Positions 17,108 through 28,555 of a stretch of 47,931 nt of DNA are shown in pieces. Location: contig DASQNC010000009.1 in NCBI GenBank assembly GCA_035645145.1, positions 1 to 47,931 on the forward strand, in the 5' to 3' direction. The first letter of the stretch is position 1. The number at the start of each line of letters is the position of its first letter. Below the pieces are notes generated by a model that was not told the origin of the DNA, did no database searches, and saw nothing but the letters and a program-made list of their open reading frames with translations. The DNA is from Azospirillaceae bacterium (GTDB taxonomy: Bacteria > Pseudomonadota > Alphaproteobacteria > Azospirillales > Azospirillaceae). Both the position numbers and the translations under genes were made by a program.

Positions 17108-18079
17108 ATGCGCGTCGTGATCACGGGCGGTGGCGGCTTCATCGGACAAAAGCTGGCAAAGCGCCTTGCCGCGGATGGCCGCCTGTGCGGCCGTCCCATC
17201 TCATCGCTCGTCCTGTTCGACATGGCCGCCCCGCCGGTGCCGGCCGGGAGCCCCTTCCCGATCGAAGCCATGGCCGGGGACATCGCCGATCCGGCCGGCG
17301 TGGCGCGCCTGTTCGCCGGCGGCGCCGATGCCGTCTACCACTTGGCCGCAGTGGTCAGCGGTGCGGCCGAGGCGGACTTCGACCTGGGCTACCGGGTCAA
17401 CCTGGACGGGACCCGCCGGGTGCTGGAGGCCTGCCGGACCCGCGCCACAGGTGGTCCGACCCGTCTGGTCTTCGCCGCGTCGTGCGCCGCGTTCGGGGGC
17501 GGGTCCGGCGTGGTGGTGCGGGACGACACGGTTCCCCGGCCGCAGACCTCGTACGGCACCCAGAAGGTCATCGGCGAGTATCTGGTCAACGATTACAGCC
17601 GCAAGGGCCATGTGGACGGCCGGTCGCTGCGCCTGCCCACCATCGCGATCCGCCCCGGCGCACCCAATGCCGCCGCCTCCGGCTTCGTATCGTCCATCGT
17701 GCGCGAGCCCCTGCAGGGCCGTCCGGCCGTCTGTCCGGTCGAGCCCGAAACCGAAGCATGGGTGCTGTCGCCCCGCCGCCTGGTGGATGCGCTGGTCCGG
17801 GCCGTCGAACTGCCGGCCGAGGCCTGGGGCGGCGACCGCACGGTCAACCTGCCCGGCCTGACCGTCTCGGTCGCGCAACAGCTCGACGCCCTGCGCCGGG
17901 CCGGCGGGGACACGGCCGTGCAGCGTGTGCGCTTCGAGCCGGACGCGCGCGTCCGGGCCATTGTGGACACGTGGCCGACGCGGTACGAGACTGTCCGCGG
18001 GACGGCCTTGGGTTTTGAACGTGACGCGGATGTGGACGCGATCGTCCAGGCCTTCGTGGCCGACGATCTCGCCGGCTGA
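17108..18079 (+). CDS. DenD-like NAD-dependent epimerase/dehydratase family dehydrogenase
   Basis: 323 aa, extended SDR fold. The Gly-rich loop is GGGGFIG (7-13), the catalytic Ser is near 125 (AASCAAFG), and the YxxxK pair is Tyr149 and Lys153. The wording ETEAWVLSPRRLVDAL and the LPGLTVSVAQQLDAL block recall D-erythronate dehydrogenase (DenD). That enzyme oxidises D-erythronate to 2-keto-D-erythronate with NAD+. The usual partners of DenD (OtnK kinase, OtnC/LtnD) are not beside it here, so the substrate is uncertain. The ATG at 17108 begins the Rossmann strand directly; the in-frame upstream ATG at 17072 would add 12 residues. Confidence 0.8.
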   Translation: MRVVITGGGGFIGQKLAKRLAADGRLCGRPISSLVLFDMAAPPVPAGSPFPIEAMAGDIADPAGVARLFAGGADAVYHLAAVVSGAAEADFDLGYRVNLDGTRRVLEACRTRATGGPTRLVFAASCAAFGGGSGVVVRDDTVPRPQTSYGTQKVIGEYLVNDYSRKGHVDGRSLRLPTIAIRPGAPNAAASGFVSSIVREPLQGRPAVCPVEPETEAWVLSPRRLVDALVRAVELPAEAWGGDRTVNLPGLTVSVAQQLDALRRAGGDTAVQRVRFEPDARVRAIVDTWPTRYETVRGTALGFERDADVDAIVQAFVADDLAG

Positions 18080-18114
18080 GCCTCGAAGACGTCCCGAAGA
18101 CGCCCCAAAGACGG

Positions 18115-18163
18115 TTGACATCCAGGCCGCGGCGGACCACTTAAAGCGTACCAGATTGGTACG
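18115..18163 (+). promoter_or_regulatory. SUF operon promoter and palindromic operator
   Basis: TTGACA at 18115-18120 is a perfect -35 box; no convincing -10 is visible, the best candidates being in the AAAG-rich stretch at 18141-18146. A perfect inverted repeat CGTACCA-GAT-TGGTACG spans 18147-18163, its right end 10 nt upstream of the regulator ATG at 18174. It is well placed to block transcription or translation initiation. It is likely the binding site of the adjacent Rrf2 protein or of another metal/redox regulator (inference). Confidence 0.65.
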
Positions 18164-18173
18164 GATTTCCCTG

Positions 18174-18626
18174 ATGCTGCGGCTCAGCAAGCTGACCGAC
18201 TATGCGGTCGTGGTCATGACCGAGATGCTGCGCACGCCCACGGCCGTGATGACGGCCGGGGAGCTTGCCGCGCGCACCGGCCTGCCCGCGCCCACCGTGC
18301 AGAAGATCCTGAAGCTGCTGGCGAAGGACGGACTGATGGCGTCCACCCGCGGGGCGTCGGGTGGCTATGCCCTGGCGCGTCCGGCGGCGCACATCTCGGT
18401 CGCCGACATCATCGCCGCCGTGGACGGGCCGATTGCCCTGACGGACTGCGTCGGCGGGGCGGAGGGTTGCTGCGTGGAGGAGCTGTGCCCCATGCGGGGC
18501 AATTGGGACAAGGTCAACCGCGCGGTGCGCGCGGCGCTGGAGGGCGTGTCGCTGGCCGACATGGCGTCGCCGTCGGCGCCCGAAGCACCTGCGCAACCGC
18601 GACAGCTGGCGCACCTGCCCGGCTGA
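18174..18626 (+). CDS. Rrf2/IscR-like Fe-S cluster assembly regulator
   Basis: 150 aa, Rrf2 family. Winged helix-turn-helix at residues 1-75 ([15 protein letters not shown], then [24 protein letters not shown] and the wing [12 protein letters not shown]). Cysteines at 92, 99, 100 and 105 (DC, GCC, LCP) give the three-Cys set that ligates the Fe-S cluster in IscR, with one spare. Most likely it senses cellular Fe-S status and represses or activates the sufBCDSUTA genes that follow directly. The ATG at 18174 is the first methionine of the family-typical start. The perfect palindrome at 18147-18163 probably makes it autoregulatory. Confidence 0.88.
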   Translation: MLRLSKLTDYAVVVMTEMLRTPTAVMTAGELAARTGLPAPTVQKILKLLAKDGLMASTRGASGGYALARPAAHISVADIIAAVDGPIALTDCVGGAEGCCVEELCPMRGNWDKVNRAVRAALEGVSLADMASPSAPEAPAQPRQLAHLPG

Positions 18627-18658
18627 CCGCGACGGATTTCGGAAGGGGACTGACAGAC

Positions 18659-20131
<1,473 letters not shown>

Positions 20132-20205
20132 CGGAAATCCGCCCCACCCTGTCGTGCCTGCCGGGACGACGGGGCGGAGGGCGCCAGAACGTTTGGGAAT
20201 TGGAA

Positions 20206-20958
20206 ATGCTTGAGATCAAGAACCTGCACGCGACGGTGGACGGCAAGGAGATCCTGAAGGGCATCGACCTGACGGTCCCCGCGGGCGAGATCCACGCCAT
20301 CATGGGCCCCAACGGGTCCGGCAAGAGCACCCTGTCCTATGTCCTCGCCGGCCGCGACGGCTACGAGGTCACCGCGGGATCCGTCACGTTCGACGGCAGG
20401 GACGTCCTGGCGATGGAGCCCGAGGAGCGCGCCGCGAGCGGGCTGTTCCTGGCGTTCCAGTATCCGGTCGAAATCCCGGGCGTGTCCAACACCACGTTCC
20501 TGAAGGCGGCCCTGAACGCCCAGCGCAAGCAGCGCGGCGAGAAGGAGCTGGATGCCATGGAATTCCTGCGCCTCATGCGCACGAAGACCAAGCAGCTCGG
20601 CATGACCGACGAGATGATGAAGCGCGCGGTCAACGTCGGCTTCTCCGGCGGCGAGAAGAAGCGCAACGAAGTGCTTCAGATGGCCATGCTGGAACCGCGG
20701 TTCGCGGTGCTGGACGAGACCGACAGCGGGCTCGACATCGACGCGCTGAAGATCGTGGCCGACGGCGTGAACCTGCTGCGCGGGCCGCAGCGGTCCATGC
20801 TGGTCATCACCCACTACCAGCGCCTGCTGGAGTACATCGTGCCCGACCGGGTGCACGTGCTGGCGCACGGGCGCATCCAGCGCTCGGGTGGCAAGGAGTT
20901 GGCCGAGGAGCTGGAGCGCAAGGGCTACGCCGAGTTCGGCGTGACCGAGGCCGCCTGA
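20206..20958 (+). CDS. sufC: Fe-S assembly ATPase SufC
   Basis: 250 aa, the standard SufC length. Walker A is GPNGSGKST (34-42), the ABC signature FSGGEKKRNE and Walker B FAVLDETDSGLD, with the switch His in VITHYQ. SufC is a soluble ABC-type ATPase that binds SufB and SufD and drives the conformational change in cluster assembly. The ATG at 20206 has GGGAA upstream. The gap of 74 bp to sufB is the longest within the operon, and I see no promoter in it. The start could not be moved much earlier without losing the MLEIKNLH family N-terminus. Confidence 0.97.
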   Translation: MLEIKNLHATVDGKEILKGIDLTVPAGEIHAIMGPNGSGKSTLSYVLAGRDGYEVTAGSVTFDGRDVLAMEPEERAASGLFLAFQYPVEIPGVSNTTFLKAALNAQRKQRGEKELDAMEFLRLMRTKTKQLGMTDEMMKRAVNVGFSGGEKKRNEVLQMAMLEPRFAVLDETDSGLDIDALKIVADGVNLLRGPQRSMLVITHYQRLLEYIVPDRVHVLAHGRIQRSGGKELAEELERKGYAEFGVTEAA

Positions 20959-20968
20959 GGACCGCACC

Positions 20969-22356
20969 ATGACCGCAGCGCCCCAGACCTCGCTCCAGAC
21001 ATCGTCCCAGACTGCGCCCCAGGCTGCGACCGAGCCCTTCGTGCAGCAATTCGCGGCGCACCATGGTTCGCTGCCCGGCGCCGCCCTGCCCTGGCTGGGC
21101 CGGCGGCGCGAGCTGGGGCTGGAACGGTTCCGCGCCAAGGGATTCCCCACCCCGCGGGTGGAGGAGTGGAAGTACACCAACCTGCGTGCGCTCGAACGCA
21201 TCGCGTTCGCCGCCCCGAGGGATGGCGACCGCGCATTCGGCGTCCTGGCGGCGGATGCGCTGCCGACCGTGATGCCGGGCCTGGAAACCCCACGGCTGGT
21301 GTTCGTGGACGGCCGCTTCAACAAGCTGCTGTCGCGCGTCGATGCCCTGCCCGCCGGCGTGCGGCTGGACAGTCTGGCCGGGGTGCTGGCGACATCGCCC
21401 GACCTTGTCGAGCCGTACCTCGGCCGCCTGGAACCCGACGCCGGCGAGCCGCTGGTCGGCCTGAACGCGGCGCTCGCCGAGGACGGGCTTGTGCTGATGG
21501 TCGAGGACGGCGTGGCGCTCGAAATGCCCGTCGAGGTCGTCTACATCGGCACGGCGGCGGAGCGTGCCGTCGCCTACCACCCGCGCAACCTGGTGGTTGT
21601 CGGCAAGGGCGCCCTCGTCACGCTGGTCGAGCACCATCTGGGGCTGGCGGTCGGCCCGAACCCGGGGACCTACTTCGCCAACCACGTGACGGAAGTCACG
21701 GTGGGCCCGCAGGCGACGCTGCACCACTACAAGGTCCAGCGCGAAGGGGTGGGCGCGTTCCATGTGGCACGCACGCTGGTCCAACTGGCCCAGGACGCCC
21801 ACTACGACAACTTCGCCCTCAGCTCGGGCGCGCGGCTGGCCCGCAACGAAATCCATGCCCGCCTGGACGGCACCGGCATCATGTGCCGCCTGAACGGCGC
21901 CTACATGATCGGCGGCCAGCAGCACTGCGACACCACCACCTTCATCGACCACGCCCATCCGTCGTGCGGCTCGCGCGAGGTCTACAAGGGCGTGATCGAC
22001 GGCCACGGCCGGGCGGTGTTCCAGGGCAAGATCCTGGTGCGCCGGGACGCGCAGAAGACCGACGGCTACCAGCTCAACAACGCGCTGCTGCTGTCCGACA
22101 CGGCGGAGATCGACGCCAAGCCCGAGCTTGAGATCTACGCCGACGACGTCAAGTGCAGCCACGGCGCCACGGCCGGCGAGTTGGACGAGGACCAGCTGTT
22201 CTATCTGCGCGCCCGCGGCGTGCCGAAGGACGAGGCGCGCGGTTTGCTGATCGGCGCCTTCCTGGCGGAAGCCGTGACGGAAGTGCAGCACGAAGGCGTG
22301 CGCGAAAGCTTCGGCCGGCTGGTCGAGGACTGGCTGTCCGCGCACAAGGAGGCGGC

Positions 22357-22360
<4 letters not shown>
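20969..22360 (+). CDS. sufD: Fe-S assembly scaffold SufD
   Basis: 463 aa. It shares the SufB/SufD beta-helix fold; the C-terminal block KCSHGATAGELDEDQLFYLRARGV is diagnostic, with the His and Cys residues implicated in cluster binding on the SufB-SufD interface. The N-terminal ~30 residues are Gln/Thr/Ala-rich and probably flexible. The gene begins 10 bp after sufC, and its stop overlaps the sufS start (ATGA at 22357), so translation is probably coupled. Confidence 0.95.
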
Positions 22361-23606
<1,246 letters not shown>

Positions 23607-23607
<1 letters not shown>

Positions 23608-24071
23608 TGTTCGACGACCTGCGCGAACTGTACCAGGAAGTCATCCTGGACCATTCCAAGAACCCCCGGAATTTCCGGCATCCGCCGGACGCCAACCGCG
23701 AGGCGAAGGGGGAGAACCCGCTGTGCGGCGACCGGCTGATCGTCTACCTGACGGTGGACGGCGACGTGGTCCGCGACGCGGCGTTCCTGGGCAACGGTTG
23801 CGCCATTTCCAAGGCGTCGGCCTCGATGATGACGGACCTGGTCAAGGGCAAGACGACGGACGAGGCCAAGGCCCTGTTCGAGAGTTTCCACCACCTGTGC
23901 ACCCATGACGATCCGCCCTCGGCGGCCGACCACGTGCACGAGGAGGACCTGGAAAAGCTGCAGGTGCTTTCGGGCGTGCGGCAGTTCCCGGTCCGGGTGA
24001 AGTGCGCCACGCTGGCCTGGCATGCCATGGACGCTGCCATGGCAGGCGGCGGCAAGGCGACGACGGAGTGA
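23607..24071 (+). CDS. sufU: SufU-type sulfur relay / scaffold protein
   Basis: 154 aa. MFDDLRELYQEVILDHSKNPRNFR is the IscU/SufU N-terminus. Zinc/sulfur ligands fit SufU: Cys40 and Asp42 (PLCGD), Cys65 (GNGCAISKAS) and Cys133 (VKCATLAW), with an insertion between Cys65 and Cys133 as in SufU rather than IscU. An additional Cys98 (HHLCTH) lies in that insertion. The protein probably takes sulfur from SufS Cys374 and passes it to SufBCD. The ATG at 23607 overlaps the sufS stop (TGATG). Confidence 0.92.
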
Positions 24072-24078
24072 GGTTGCG

Positions 24079-24471
24079 ATGACGGATACGACGGCGGCCA
24101 TGCACACCGGGGACGATTTCGACGAGGAGGACATCACGCCGCCTCTGATCGAAGCGCCGACGGACCATCCGTTGTGGCACAAGGTCCGCGACCAGTTGCG
24201 CACGGTGTTCGACCCGGAAATCCCGGCCAACATCTACGAGCTGGGCCTCATCTACAAGGTGGCGTTCGACGAGGCGTCGAACGTGAAGGTGGACATGACC
24301 CTCACGTCCCCCGGCTGCCCCGTGGCCGGGACCATGCCCGGCATGGTGGAGGACGCCGTGAGGATGATCCCCGGGGTGAACGACGTGAACGTGGAGATCG
24401 TGTGGGATCCGCCCTGGAACCCCGGCATGATGTCCATGTCCGCGCGGGTCGCCCTGGATATGCACTACTGA
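24079..24471 (+). CDS. sufT: SufT (DUF59/MIP18-family) Fe-S assembly factor
   Basis: 130 aa. The acidic N-terminal tail (GDDFDEEDITPP) precedes the DUF59 core: DPEIPANIYELGLIY (about 45-59) and TSPGCPVAG with the conserved Cys80. The C-terminal ALDMHY is as in SufT. SufT family members help maturation of Fe-S proteins, often as the terminal element of suf operons. The start at 24079 is 7 bp after the sufU stop; an upstream in-frame ATG lies inside sufU. Confidence 0.93.
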   Translation: MTDTTAAMHTGDDFDEEDITPPLIEAPTDHPLWHKVRDQLRTVFDPEIPANIYELGLIYKVAFDEASNVKVDMTLTSPGCPVAGTMPGMVEDAVRMIPGVNDVNVEIVWDPPWNPGMMSMSARVALDMHY

Positions 24472-24491
24472 CCGACGGAGGTATCGAAGCA

Positions 24492-24830
24492 ATGCCGTTC
24501 GCCCCTGTGATGACCCTGACCGACGCGGCGGCCGAGCGGGTGAAGGCCCTGATGTCGAAGGCCGACAAACCCGCGCTCGGCCTGCGCGTCGGCGTGAAGG
24601 CCCGCGGCTGCTCGGGCATGTCGTATTTCGTCGAGTACGCGACCGAACCGAAGAAGTTCGAGGAAGTGGTCGAGGACAAGGGCGTGAAGGTCTTCATCGA
24701 CCCCGCCGCGACCATGTTCCTGATCGGGTCGGAAATGGACTACGTCGAGGACAAGATGCAGTCCGGGTTCGTCTTCCGGAACCCGAACGAAAAGGGCCGC
24801 TGCGGCTGCGGCGAAAGCTTCCACGTCTGA
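24492..24830 (+). CDS. sufA: A-type Fe-S carrier protein (SufA/IscA)
   Basis: 112 aa. The three conserved Cys of A-type carriers are present at Cys40 (RGCSGM) and Cys104 and Cys106 (RCGCGESF). Such carriers take a cluster from SufBCD and hand it to apo-proteins. It begins 20 bp after sufT and closes the operon; a hairpin follows. All cluster ligands are intact. Confidence 0.95.
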   Translation: MPFAPVMTLTDAAAERVKALMSKADKPALGLRVGVKARGCSGMSYFVEYATEPKKFEEVVEDKGVKVFIDPAATMFLIGSEMDYVEDKMQSGFVFRNPNEKGRCGCGESFHV

Positions 24831-24834
24831 TACC

Positions 24835-24862
24835 GCCGAGCGCATGTCTTTATGCGCTCGGC
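24835..24862 (+). terminator. hairpin at the end of the SUF operon
   Basis: An 11-bp inverted repeat (24835-24845 with 24852-24862, arm GCCGAGCGCAT, 6-nt loop GTCTTT) begins 4 bp after the sufA stop. A short T/C-rich stretch follows. It plausibly ends the SUF transcript. Confidence 0.6.
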
Positions 24863-25139
24863 TTGCTCCTCAATCGCCGGCGCTCCGCTTGGCTTGCGCG
24901 CCAGCCGGTCCCCGGTTCAAGTCCGCGCCTCCGGCCCCCGGTTCAAGTCCGCGCCTCCAGCCCCCGATTCAAGTTCGCGCCTCCGGCCCCCGATTCAAGT
25001 TCGCGCCTCCGGCGCGGGGCGCGATCCGGATGGGACCAAGTGGGAGGGTGAGACGGCCCCCTCCCCCACCCGCCCCCTGGCCGTCCGCGGCGCCCCGGCT
25101 ATACTGCGTGTCCTTGCCCCGCAGAGATGGCCCCACGCC
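24863..25139. other. intergenic region before pepN, low complexity
   Basis: A C/G-rich stretch of about 277 bp between the SUF hairpin and pepN. It holds four tandem 26-bp repeats (described separately) and a run of C/G-rich sequence after them. The region stays open in the pepN frame, but its translation is Pro/Ser/Arg-rich with no domain, so I treat it as non-coding. No convincing promoter boxes are visible. Confidence 0.5.
24911..25014. repeat. four tandem copies of a 26-bp repeat
   Basis: Units at 24911-24936, 24937-24962, 24963-24988 and 24989-25014. The common core is CCCG(G/A)TTCAAGT(C/T)CGCGCC followed by TCC. Copies 1 and 2 carry GGTTCAAGTCC; copies 3 and 4 carry GATTCAAGTTC, so the array looks like a duplication of units that had diverged at two positions. 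Unit length and borders are read directly from the sequence; function is unknown. Confidence 0.85.
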
Positions 25140-27785
25140 ATGCAGAAGCCCGCGCCGCGGCCGATTCACCGGCTCGACTACACGCCCCCCGCATATCTGA
25201 TCGACACGGTCGAACTGCACTTCGACCTGCACGAGGACAAGGCGGTCGTGCGGGCCCGTTCGGCGGTCCGCGCGAACCCGGACGCCAAGGCCGGCCAGCC
25301 CCTGGTGTTGAACGGCCAGTCCATGCGGCTGGTCTCGGTGGCGCTCGACGGGAAGGCTCTGGGACCCGACGAGCACCGGTTGACCCCGGACGACCTGACG
25401 ATCGAACGCGTGCCGGCGCGCTTCACGCTGGAGGTCGTCACCGAGCTTGAGCCCCAGAAGAACACGGCGCTGGAAGGGCTCTACAAATCCTCGGGCAACT
25501 TCTGCACCCAATGCGAGGCCGAGGGCTTCCGCAAGATCACCTATTTCCTCGACCGGCCGGACGTGATGGCGCGCTACACGACCACCGTGGAAGCCGACGC
25601 CACGCGCTATCCCGTGCTGCTGTCCAATGGCAATCCGGTGGCCCGGGGCGAGGCCGCGGGCGGGCGCCATTGGGTCCGCTGGGAGGATCCCCACCCCAAG
25701 CCCTGCTACCTGTTCGCGCTGGTCGCCGGCAACCTGGCCGTGGTCAAGGACCGGTTCCGCACCCGGTCCGGCCGGGACGTCGAGTTGGCGATCTACGTCG
25801 AGCCGGGAAACGAGGACAAGTGCGACCACGCCATGCGGTCGCTGATCAACTCGATGAAGTGGGACGAGGACGTTTACGGCCTCGAATACGACCTGGACGT
25901 GTTCAACATCGTCGCCGTGTCCGACTTCAACATGGGCGCGATGGAGAACAAAGGCCTCAACATCTTCAACACCAAATACATCCTGGCCAAGCCCGAGACG
26001 GCGACCGACACCGACTTCTTGGGCGTGGAAGCCGTGGTCGCGCACGAATACTTCCACAACTGGACCGGCAACCGCGTCACCTGCCGTGACTGGTTCCAGT
26101 TGAGCCTGAAGGAAGGGCTGACCGTCTTCCGCGACCAGCAGTTCTCGGGCGACATGAACTCGCCCGCGGTCAAGCGCATCCAGGACGTCCAGCGCCTGCG
26201 CGCGGGCCAGTTCGCCGAGGATGGCGGCCCCATGGCCCATCCGGTGCGGCCGGACAGCTACATCGAGATCAACAACTTCTACACGATGACGGTCTACGAA
26301 AAGGGCGCGGAGGTCGTGCGCATGCAGCACACGCTCCTGGGCCCCGACCGGTTCCGCAAGGGCACGGACCTCTACTTCCAGCGCCACGACGGGCAGGCCG
26401 TCACCTGCGACGACTTCGTGGCCGCCATGGAGGATGCCGGGGGCGTCGACCTCGGCCAGTTCCGCCGCTGGTACGCCCAGGCCGGCACCCCGGTGGTCGA
26501 GGCGCAGACCCGGTGGGACGGGGCCGCCGGCACGCTGTCGCTGACCCTGCGCCAATCCACCCCGCCCACCCCCGGCCAGCCGGACAAGCTGCCGCTGCAC
26601 ATCCCGGTGGCAGTGGGTCTGGTCGGTCCGGACGGCAGGGACCGGCCGGTGACCCTGATGGGTGAGAACGGCCCCGGTGCCACGACGCGCGTTCTCGACC
26701 TGCGCGAAGCCGAACAGACCTTCGTGTTCACGGGCCTGGACGCCGAACCCGTGCCGTCCCTGTTCCGCGGCTTTTCGGCCCCGGTGAAATTGAAGGCCCC
26801 TGTTTCCGACGCGCATCTGGCCTTCCTGCTGGCCCACGACAGCGACCCCTTCAACCGGTGGGAGGCCGGGCAGACCCTGGCCACCCGGCTGCTGCTGCGC
26901 CTCGTCGCGGACCACCAGGCCGGCCGGGACCTGACGGTGCCGGAGGGGGTGGTGGACGCCTTCGGGCGGCTTCTGGCCGACGCCGGGCAGGACCGTGCCT
27001 TCGCCGCCCTGGCACTGACGCTGCCGAGCGAGGGGTATCTCGGCCAGCAGATGGACGTCATCGACGTGGACGCCATCCACGCCGCCCGCCTGCACGTGCG
27101 CAAGACACTGGCGCAACGGCTGCGTCCGCAGTGGATGGACATTTACCGCGGACTGCGGACCGACGGCCCGTTCCACGTCTCGCCGGACGCCATCGGGCGC
27201 CGCAGCCTGAAGAACCTGGCGCTCGGCTATCTGATGGCGCTGGAGGACCGCGAGGCGGTGGACCTGTGCGTGGCCCAATTCCGCACGGCCACGGCCATGA
27301 CGGATGCGCTGGCCGCCTTGCAGCTGCTGGCCGCGTCGGACGCACCGGAGCGGGCGGACGCGCTGGCCGCCTTCGCCGAGCGGTGGAAGGACGAACCCCT
27401 GGTCATGGACAAGTGGTTCGCGGTCCAGGCGACATCCCCACGCGCATCGGCGATCGGGGATGTCCGGGCCCTCCTGTCCCACCCGGCGTTCCAGCTCACC
27501 AATCCCAACAAGGTCTATGCGCTGCTGGGATCCTTTGCCGGCGGAAACCCCGTGCGCTTCCACGACCGCAGCGGCGAGGGCTACCGCCTGCATGCGGAGC
27601 AGGCGCTGAAACTGGATGCCATGAACCCGCAGGTGGCCGCCCGCCTGTTCGGCGCCTTCACACGCTGGCGGCAGTTCGACGAAGGCCGCCAAGCCCTGAT
27701 GCGCGCCGAGCTGGAGCGCATCGTCGCCACGCCGGGCCTGTCGCCCGACAGCTACGAAATCATTTCGAAAAGCCTGAACGCATGA
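25140..27785 (+). CDS. pepN: M1-family aminopeptidase N
   Basis: 881 aa, typical PepN size. The substrate motif GAMEN is at 266-270, and the zinc site is HEYFH (His302, Glu303, His306) with the third ligand Glu325 in LKEGLTVF. A zinc-dependent, mostly cytoplasmic enzyme that releases N-terminal residues from peptides. The ATG at 25140 gives MQKPAPRPIHRLDYTPPAYLI, the normal start; the frame is open 96 codons further upstream, but that stretch is repetitive and not PepN-like. The stop overlaps the next ATG (ATGA at 27782), so the small secreted protein behind it is probably translated from the same mRNA. Confidence 0.95.
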   Translation: MQKPAPRPIHRLDYTPPAYLIDTVELHFDLHEDKAVVRARSAVRANPDAKAGQPLVLNGQSMRLVSVALDGKALGPDEHRLTPDDLTIERVPARFTLEVVTELEPQKNTALEGLYKSSGNFCTQCEAEGFRKITYFLDRPDVMARYTTTVEADATRYPVLLSNGNPVARGEAAGGRHWVRWEDPHPKPCYLFALVAGNLAVVKDRFRTRSGRDVELAIYVEPGNEDKCDHAMRSLINSMKWDEDVYGLEYDLDVFNIVAVSDFNMGAMENKGLNIFNTKYILAKPETATDTDFLGVEAVVAHEYFHNWTGNRVTCRDWFQLSLKEGLTVFRDQQFSGDMNSPAVKRIQDVQRLRAGQFAEDGGPMAHPVRPDSYIEINNFYTMTVYEKGAEVVRMQHTLLGPDRFRKGTDLYFQRHDGQAVTCDDFVAAMEDAGGVDLGQFRRWYAQAGTPVVEAQTRWDGAAGTLSLTLRQSTPPTPGQPDKLPLHIPVAVGLVGPDGRDRPVTLMGENGPGATTRVLDLREAEQTFVFTGLDAEPVPSLFRGFSAPVKLKAPVSDAHLAFLLAHDSDPFNRWEAGQTLATRLLLRLVADHQAGRDLTVPEGVVDAFGRLLADAGQDRAFAALALTLPSEGYLGQQMDVIDVDAIHAARLHVRKTLAQRLRPQWMDIYRGLRTDGPFHVSPDAIGRRSLKNLALGYLMALEDREAVDLCVAQFRTATAMTDALAALQLLAASDAPERADALAAFAERWKDEPLVMDKWFAVQATSPRASAIGDVRALLSHPAFQLTNPNKVYALLGSFAGGNPVRFHDRSGEGYRLHAEQALKLDAMNPQVAARLFGAFTRWRQFDEGRQALMRAELERIVATPGLSPDSYEIISKSLNA

Positions 27786-28123
27786 CGGCAGCCACCAACC
27801 CCCGCACCGTCCTGCTGGCGGCCGTTCTGGCAGTCGCGGTGCCGCTTGCCGCCGACCGGCCGGCCCTCGCCCAGACGGCCCGGCCGGTTCCCAGCTTCGG
27901 CGAAAGCTGCCCGGCCGGGTACAGCGCCTACCAGCGCATGTGCATCCCGGGCGAAGGGGCGCGGCCGGTCATCCCGCGCGAAGGTGCCTGCCCGCCCGGC
28001 TGGTTTGCGACGGCGAACTGGTGCGCCCGCGGCAACAACGCCCCGGATGCCCAGGTCCGCCGCGCCGGCCTGTGCCAGGATGGCTGGCGGGCCATGGGCG
28101 ATTACTGCGTCCGGGGGCGGTAG
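27782..28123 (+). CDS. small secreted protein with three Cys-x10-Cys repeats
   Basis: 113 aa with a signal peptide (cleavage probably after LAQ, about residue 31). The mature part has six Cys in three pairs, C43/C54, C70/C81 and C98/C109, each 11 residues apart. The shared pattern is C-[PQ]-x-G-[YW]-x5-[MWY]-C, a three-fold repeat of a unit with a Gly-aromatic pair after the first Cys. The equal spacing suggests three intramolecular disulfides (or two pairs plus linkage) in a small periplasmic or extracellular protein. I do not recognise a family. It is translationally coupled to pepN by the ATGA overlap. Confidence 0.75.
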   Translation: MTAATNPRTVLLAAVLAVAVPLAADRPALAQTARPVPSFGESCPAGYSAYQRMCIPGEGARPVIPREGACPPGWFATANWCARGNNAPDAQVRRAGLCQDGWRAMGDYCVRGR

Positions 28124-28160
28124 GCGCCTCGCCCAAATACGGGAGAGCCGTGGCGCGGGG

Positions 28161-28517
28161 TCAGCGCACACTGGCGACGCGGAACGTCCGCAGCACGCCG
28201 TCGTGCTCGGTGATCGACACGTATTCGCCTTCGACGAAGCGGTGCTTGTCGAACTTGAAGATCGGCTGGTCGTCCTCGGCGGCGGGACCGTCGTAATGGA
28301 AGTACCAGCCGGCCCCGCGATGCACCAGGCGGCCGCTCTCCACGTCGCGGCCGTCCTCGAAGTGGCGGACGGTGCAATCGGCCTTGCGCTGCTGCCATCC
28401 GGTGAAATCCAGGTGCCCGTCCCCGTCCAGCGGCGCCTTGAATTCGTACCCGGTGTCGGCACGGCCCACCGGGTTGTCCTTGGAGCGGGCAAGTTCCAGC
28501 CGAACTGTCTTCAGCAT
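28161..28517 (-). CDS. hypothetical protein in the uspA operon
   Basis: 118 aa, no signal peptide or membrane span, acidic-basic mixed and beta-rich, with several aromatic strands (WYFHYDG, PIFKFDKHRFVEGEYVSITE). I do not recognise it. A good Shine-Dalgarno (AGAGGA) precedes the ATG at 28517. It lies 38 bp after the stop of the universal stress protein gene on the same strand, so it is probably co-transcribed. The reading frame could be extended further upstream into that gene's span, but the ribosome-binding site and the MLKTVRLELA start support the shorter form. Its role is unknown. Confidence 0.65.
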   Translation of the reverse strand: MLKTVRLELARSKDNPVGRADTGYEFKAPLDGDGHLDFTGWQQRKADCTVRHFEDGRDVESGRLVHRGAGWYFHYDGPAAEDDQPIFKFDKHRFVEGEYVSITEHDGVLRTFRVASVR

Positions 28518-28555
28518 GCTCGTCCTCTTCCTTAATCCCTGACGCCCCGCACGGA

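Noticed and set aside
24911-25014. Repeat units containing GGTTCAAGTCC, which resembles a tRNA T-loop (GWTCRANNC).
   Set aside because: The flanking bases cannot form a T stem, no acceptor, D or anticodon arm is present, and copies 3-4 break the motif, so these are not tRNA genes or clear tRNA fragments.
24852-25139. N-terminal extension of pepN by 96 codons.
   Set aside because: The extra translation is made of the 26-bp repeats and is Pro/Ser/Arg-rich with no homology; PepN proteins begin where the ATG at 25140 starts.
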